64,000 bases of DNA from Akkermansiaceae bacterium (GTDB lineage Bacteria > Verrucomicrobiota > Verrucomicrobiia > Verrucomicrobiales > DEV007): contig JACKQE010000015.1 in the NCBI GenBank assembly GCA_024233005.1, positions 1 to 64,000 on the forward strand, read 5' to 3'. The first letter of the stretch is position 1. Each line of letters starts with the position of its first letter. The notes under the pieces are model-generated. The model ran no database searches. It was not told where the DNA came from and saw only the letters and a program-made list of their open reading frames with translations. This document shows positions 62,087 through 64,000 of the stretch, piece by piece. The translations under genes were made by a program, and so were the position numbers.

Positions 62087-62421
62087 TTGTGTTTCTCCGC
62101 GTTTTTTTCGCAGTCGTCCTGGCTTCCATGTTGGGGGTGACGTACTGGGCGGGTTCTCAGGTCGCGCTTTGGGAAATCCCCCGCAGCGTCGGCGGACACC
62201 CTTGGTTCATCGCGACTCTTTTCGACACGTATTGGGCATTCTTCACCTTTTACTGCTGGGTCTATTACCGGGAGAACACGCTGCTGGCGCGACTGGGATG
62301 GTTCGTCGGGGTCGTCCTGCTAGGAAACATCGCCATGGCCTCCTACATGTTGATCCTTCTCTTCCGTCTTCCTGGCACCGCCACTGCTCGGGAGATTCTT
62401 CTCAAACCTGCGAACCCATGA
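62083..62421 (+). CDS. DUF1475-type small membrane protein
   Basis: A 112-residue protein with three predicted transmembrane helices (about 2-25, 38-62, 68-92). The DTYWAFFTFYCWVYYRE segment is characteristic of DUF1475, a family linked to CFA and DUF1295 genes. Function unknown. It overlaps cfa and the next gene by four bases each. Confidence 0.75.
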   Translation: MIVFLRVFFAVVLASMLGVTYWAGSQVALWEIPRSVGGHPWFIATLFDTYWAFFTFYCWVYYRENTLLARLGWFVGVVLLGNIAMASYMLILLFRLPGTATAREILLKPANP

Positions 62422-63215
62422 ACCCCTCCGAACTTCTCGTGGTCTCAGCTGGTGTTCTCCTGGTCATATTCCTGGGAACCTGGTTTCTTTCGATCCGCTA
62501 CAACAACTATTCGTTTGTTGATGTCGCTTGGTCCCTCTCCTTTGCACCGGTCGTTTTGATTTACGGATTGTTGGGAGGGGGCTGGCAACCCCGCCGATTG
62601 GTGGTCGCGGCTTTGGTGGCCATGTGGTCACTCCGGCTCGGGACGTATCTATGGGGGCGTGTGTCGAGACATCATCCGAAGGAAGATCCGCGCTACGCGG
62701 TGCTGCGGGAGGAATGGAAAGCGGATCCGCAAAAGGCCTTCCTCTGGTTTTTCCTTGCCCAGGCCTTGTTGGTCTGGCTGCTGACCCTCCCGGTTCACTT
62801 GATCAGCAGGAACGGCACTCCGTCTTTTGCCTTTTTGGAACTGATCGGATTGGGACTGTGGTGTGCCGGCCTGCTGGGTGAAGCCCTTGCAGATTCGCAA
62901 CTCCGGCGCTTCAAAGCGGACCAAGGAGATGTTTCCCGGGTCTGCCGAACCGGACTCTGGCGCTACAGCCGTCATCCAAATTATTTTTTTCAATCGCTAC
63001 TGTGGTGGGGGCTGTTTCTGGTTGCCCTGCCGGTCCCATGGGGGTGGTGCTCGGTGGCAGCCCCGCTCGCCATGCTGTGGTTCCTCCTCCGGGTCACCGG
63101 CATACCGCTGACCGAAAAGCTCGCCGTTGCCTCCAAAGGACAAGACTATCTCGACTACCAGGCCACGACCAGCGCCTTCGTACCCTGGTTTCCCAAGCCA
63201 TCCAAACACCCATGA
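62418..63215 (+). CDS. DUF1295/steroid 5-alpha-reductase-like membrane protein
   Basis: A 265-residue integral membrane protein with six to seven predicted helices. The C-terminal region has GLWRYSRHPNYFFQSLLWWG, the ICMT/5-alpha-reductase-like motif of the DUF1295 family, and the N-terminal part has NNYSFVDVAWS. Its relatives bind NADPH or SAM; the exact reaction is unknown, but placement suggests work on the same lipid chain. The ATG at 62418 overlaps the previous stop by four bases. Confidence 0.85.
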   Translation: MNPSELLVVSAGVLLVIFLGTWFLSIRYNNYSFVDVAWSLSFAPVVLIYGLLGGGWQPRRLVVAALVAMWSLRLGTYLWGRVSRHHPKEDPRYAVLREEWKADPQKAFLWFFLAQALLVWLLTLPVHLISRNGTPSFAFLELIGLGLWCAGLLGEALADSQLRRFKADQGDVSRVCRTGLWRYSRHPNYFFQSLLWWGLFLVALPVPWGWCSVAAPLAMLWFLLRVTGIPLTEKLAVASKGQDYLDYQATTSAFVPWFPKPSKHP

Positions 63216-64000
63216 GTCTTCTCAATGATACCCTCGCCAAAGGATACCTCCCGGATGCATTGATCCGGTTCGGGATCCGTCAACGGTTGCGTGCGACCCT
63301 GCGTGAACAGGTCAAACCCACGGCCGAGGCCCGGAAAGCGGCCCTGATGAAACACATCGCCGGACTCAAAGCCGGGCCGTTGGCCATCAACACCACTGAA
63401 GCCAACGAACAACACTACGAGGTGCCGACGGACTTTTATCTCCGGGTTTTGGGCCCAAGAATGAAGTACAGCAGTGGGTGGTTCGACTCTGCCTCGGACA
63501 GTCTCGCCCAGGCTGAGGAACACATGCTCCGGCTTACCTGCGAGCGGGCCGGCCTGGCCAATGGTCAAAGGGTTCTGGAACTGGGTTGCGGCTGGGGATC
63601 TCTCTCGCTCTGGATGGCGGAAAGCTATCCCGACTCCGAGTTCACCGTGGTCAGCAATTCCTCCACCCAGAAGCACTACATTGACGGACAGGCTCTGAAA
63701 AAGGGGCTTTCCAACCTCACGGTGCGCACTGTGAACATGATTGACTACACCGGAGAGGGCGACGGCGTCTTCGACCGGGTGGTGTCGGTGGAAATGTTCG
63801 AGCACATGAAGAATTACCAGCTTTTGCTCTCCCGCATTGCCGGATGGCTGAAGCCCGGAGGCTCCCTTTTCGTCCACATTTTCACCCACCGGCTGGCTGC
63901 CTATCACTATGAAAACCGGAATGAGAACGATTGGATGTCCCGGTATTTTTTCACCGGCGGACAAATGCCCTCCGACGATCTGCTCCTTTACTTTCAGGAC
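63212..64000 (+). CDS. CFA-like SAM-dependent methyltransferase (partial, runs off the window)
   Basis: The frame starts at ATG 63212, overlapping the previous stop, and stays open through the end of the window (263 codons so far). It is a second member of the CFA/COG2230 family: NEQHYEVPTDFYLRVLGP, then the SAM motif LELGCGWGSLSLWMAE, and VVSVEMFEHMKNY. The glycine-rich motif is intact. It is clearly divergent from the first CFA-type gene (60770), so it may act on a different chain or step. The C terminus is not visible. Confidence 0.88.
   Translation, partial: MSLLNDTLAKGYLPDALIRFGIRQRLRATLREQVKPTAEARKAALMKHIAGLKAGPLAINTTEANEQHYEVPTDFYLRVLGPRMKYSSGWFDSASDSLAQAEEHMLRLTCERAGLANGQRVLELGCGWGSLSLWMAESYPDSEFTVVSNSSTQKHYIDGQALKKGLSNLTVRTVNMIDYTGEGDGVFDRVVSVEMFEHMKNYQLLLSRIAGWLKPGGSLFVHIFTHRLAAYHYENRNENDWMSRYFFTGGQMPSDDLLLYFQD

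Overview
The window looks like a chromosomal piece of a Verrucomicrobiota bacterium, or a close relative in the Planctomycetota-Verrucomicrobiota group. The inference rests on the pairing of a DUF1501 protein with a large PSCyt/PSD1 cytochrome protein, a further PSCyt1-type cytochrome with an SHD1-like tail, a PQQ-propeller/malectin protein, a Gram-negative outer-membrane assembly module and a long SecA. It was made by reading the sequence; no database search was run. No rRNA, CRISPR array, insertion sequence or prophage was seen. There are two tRNAs, tRNA-Ile2/Met(CAT) and tRNA-Lys(TTT).

Layout. 0.4-6.3 kb: a tRNA, a ceramidase-like secreted protein with a LamG tail, an OmpH/Skp-like chaperone and a ShlB/FhaC-type outer-membrane translocator. 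6.4-12.2 kb: housekeeping genes (DUF423, obg, ftsY, nusB, hrpB). Three of these (obg, ftsY, hrpB) carry dense clusters of small indels that are most likely assembly or consensus error. 12.3-21 kb: a FetB-like permease, a fatty-acid desaturase, the DUF1501/PSD1 pair, N-acetylglutamate synthase and a GH99-like protein. 21-24.4 kb: an arsenic-type cluster (ArsR, COG0523 GTPase, AqpS-like channel, exported ArsC-like reductase). 24.4-37 kb: a small cytochrome, PhoR/PhoB, a cytochrome with an SHD1-like tail, a 1392-residue TPR/C39 protein behind a KamA-type radical SAM enzyme, a SufR-like regulator without the iron-sulphur cysteines, and a PHP phosphatase.

37.3-43.5 kb is a respiratory and redox island. 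It holds an exported (Tat-type) superoxide dismutase, a monohaem cytochrome c, a RegB/RegA redox two-component system, and two adjacent cytochrome-bd-like membrane proteins that each end in a cytochrome c domain. The likely logic is redox sensing by RegB, control through RegA, and electron delivery from cytochrome c to an unusual bd-family oxidase. This is the best candidate for a poorly described system here.

43.8-49.7 kb encodes three exported proteins in a row: a caspase-fold protein, a lipoprotein with an NlpC-like cysteine/histidine domain and a peptidoglycan-binding domain, and a PQQ-propeller/malectin protein. 49.7-56 kb holds SMP-30, SecA, tRNA-Lys, a small ribbon-helix-helix protein, FolD and a DUF374 acyltransferase. 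From 56 kb to the end, a tightly overlapping operon runs off the window: esterase, GNAT, acyl-CoA desaturase, COG2907 FAD oxidoreductase, DUF1365, cyclopropane fatty acid synthase, DUF1475, DUF1295 and a second, truncated CFA-like methyltransferase. It probably makes modified (methylated or cyclopropanated) membrane fatty acids.
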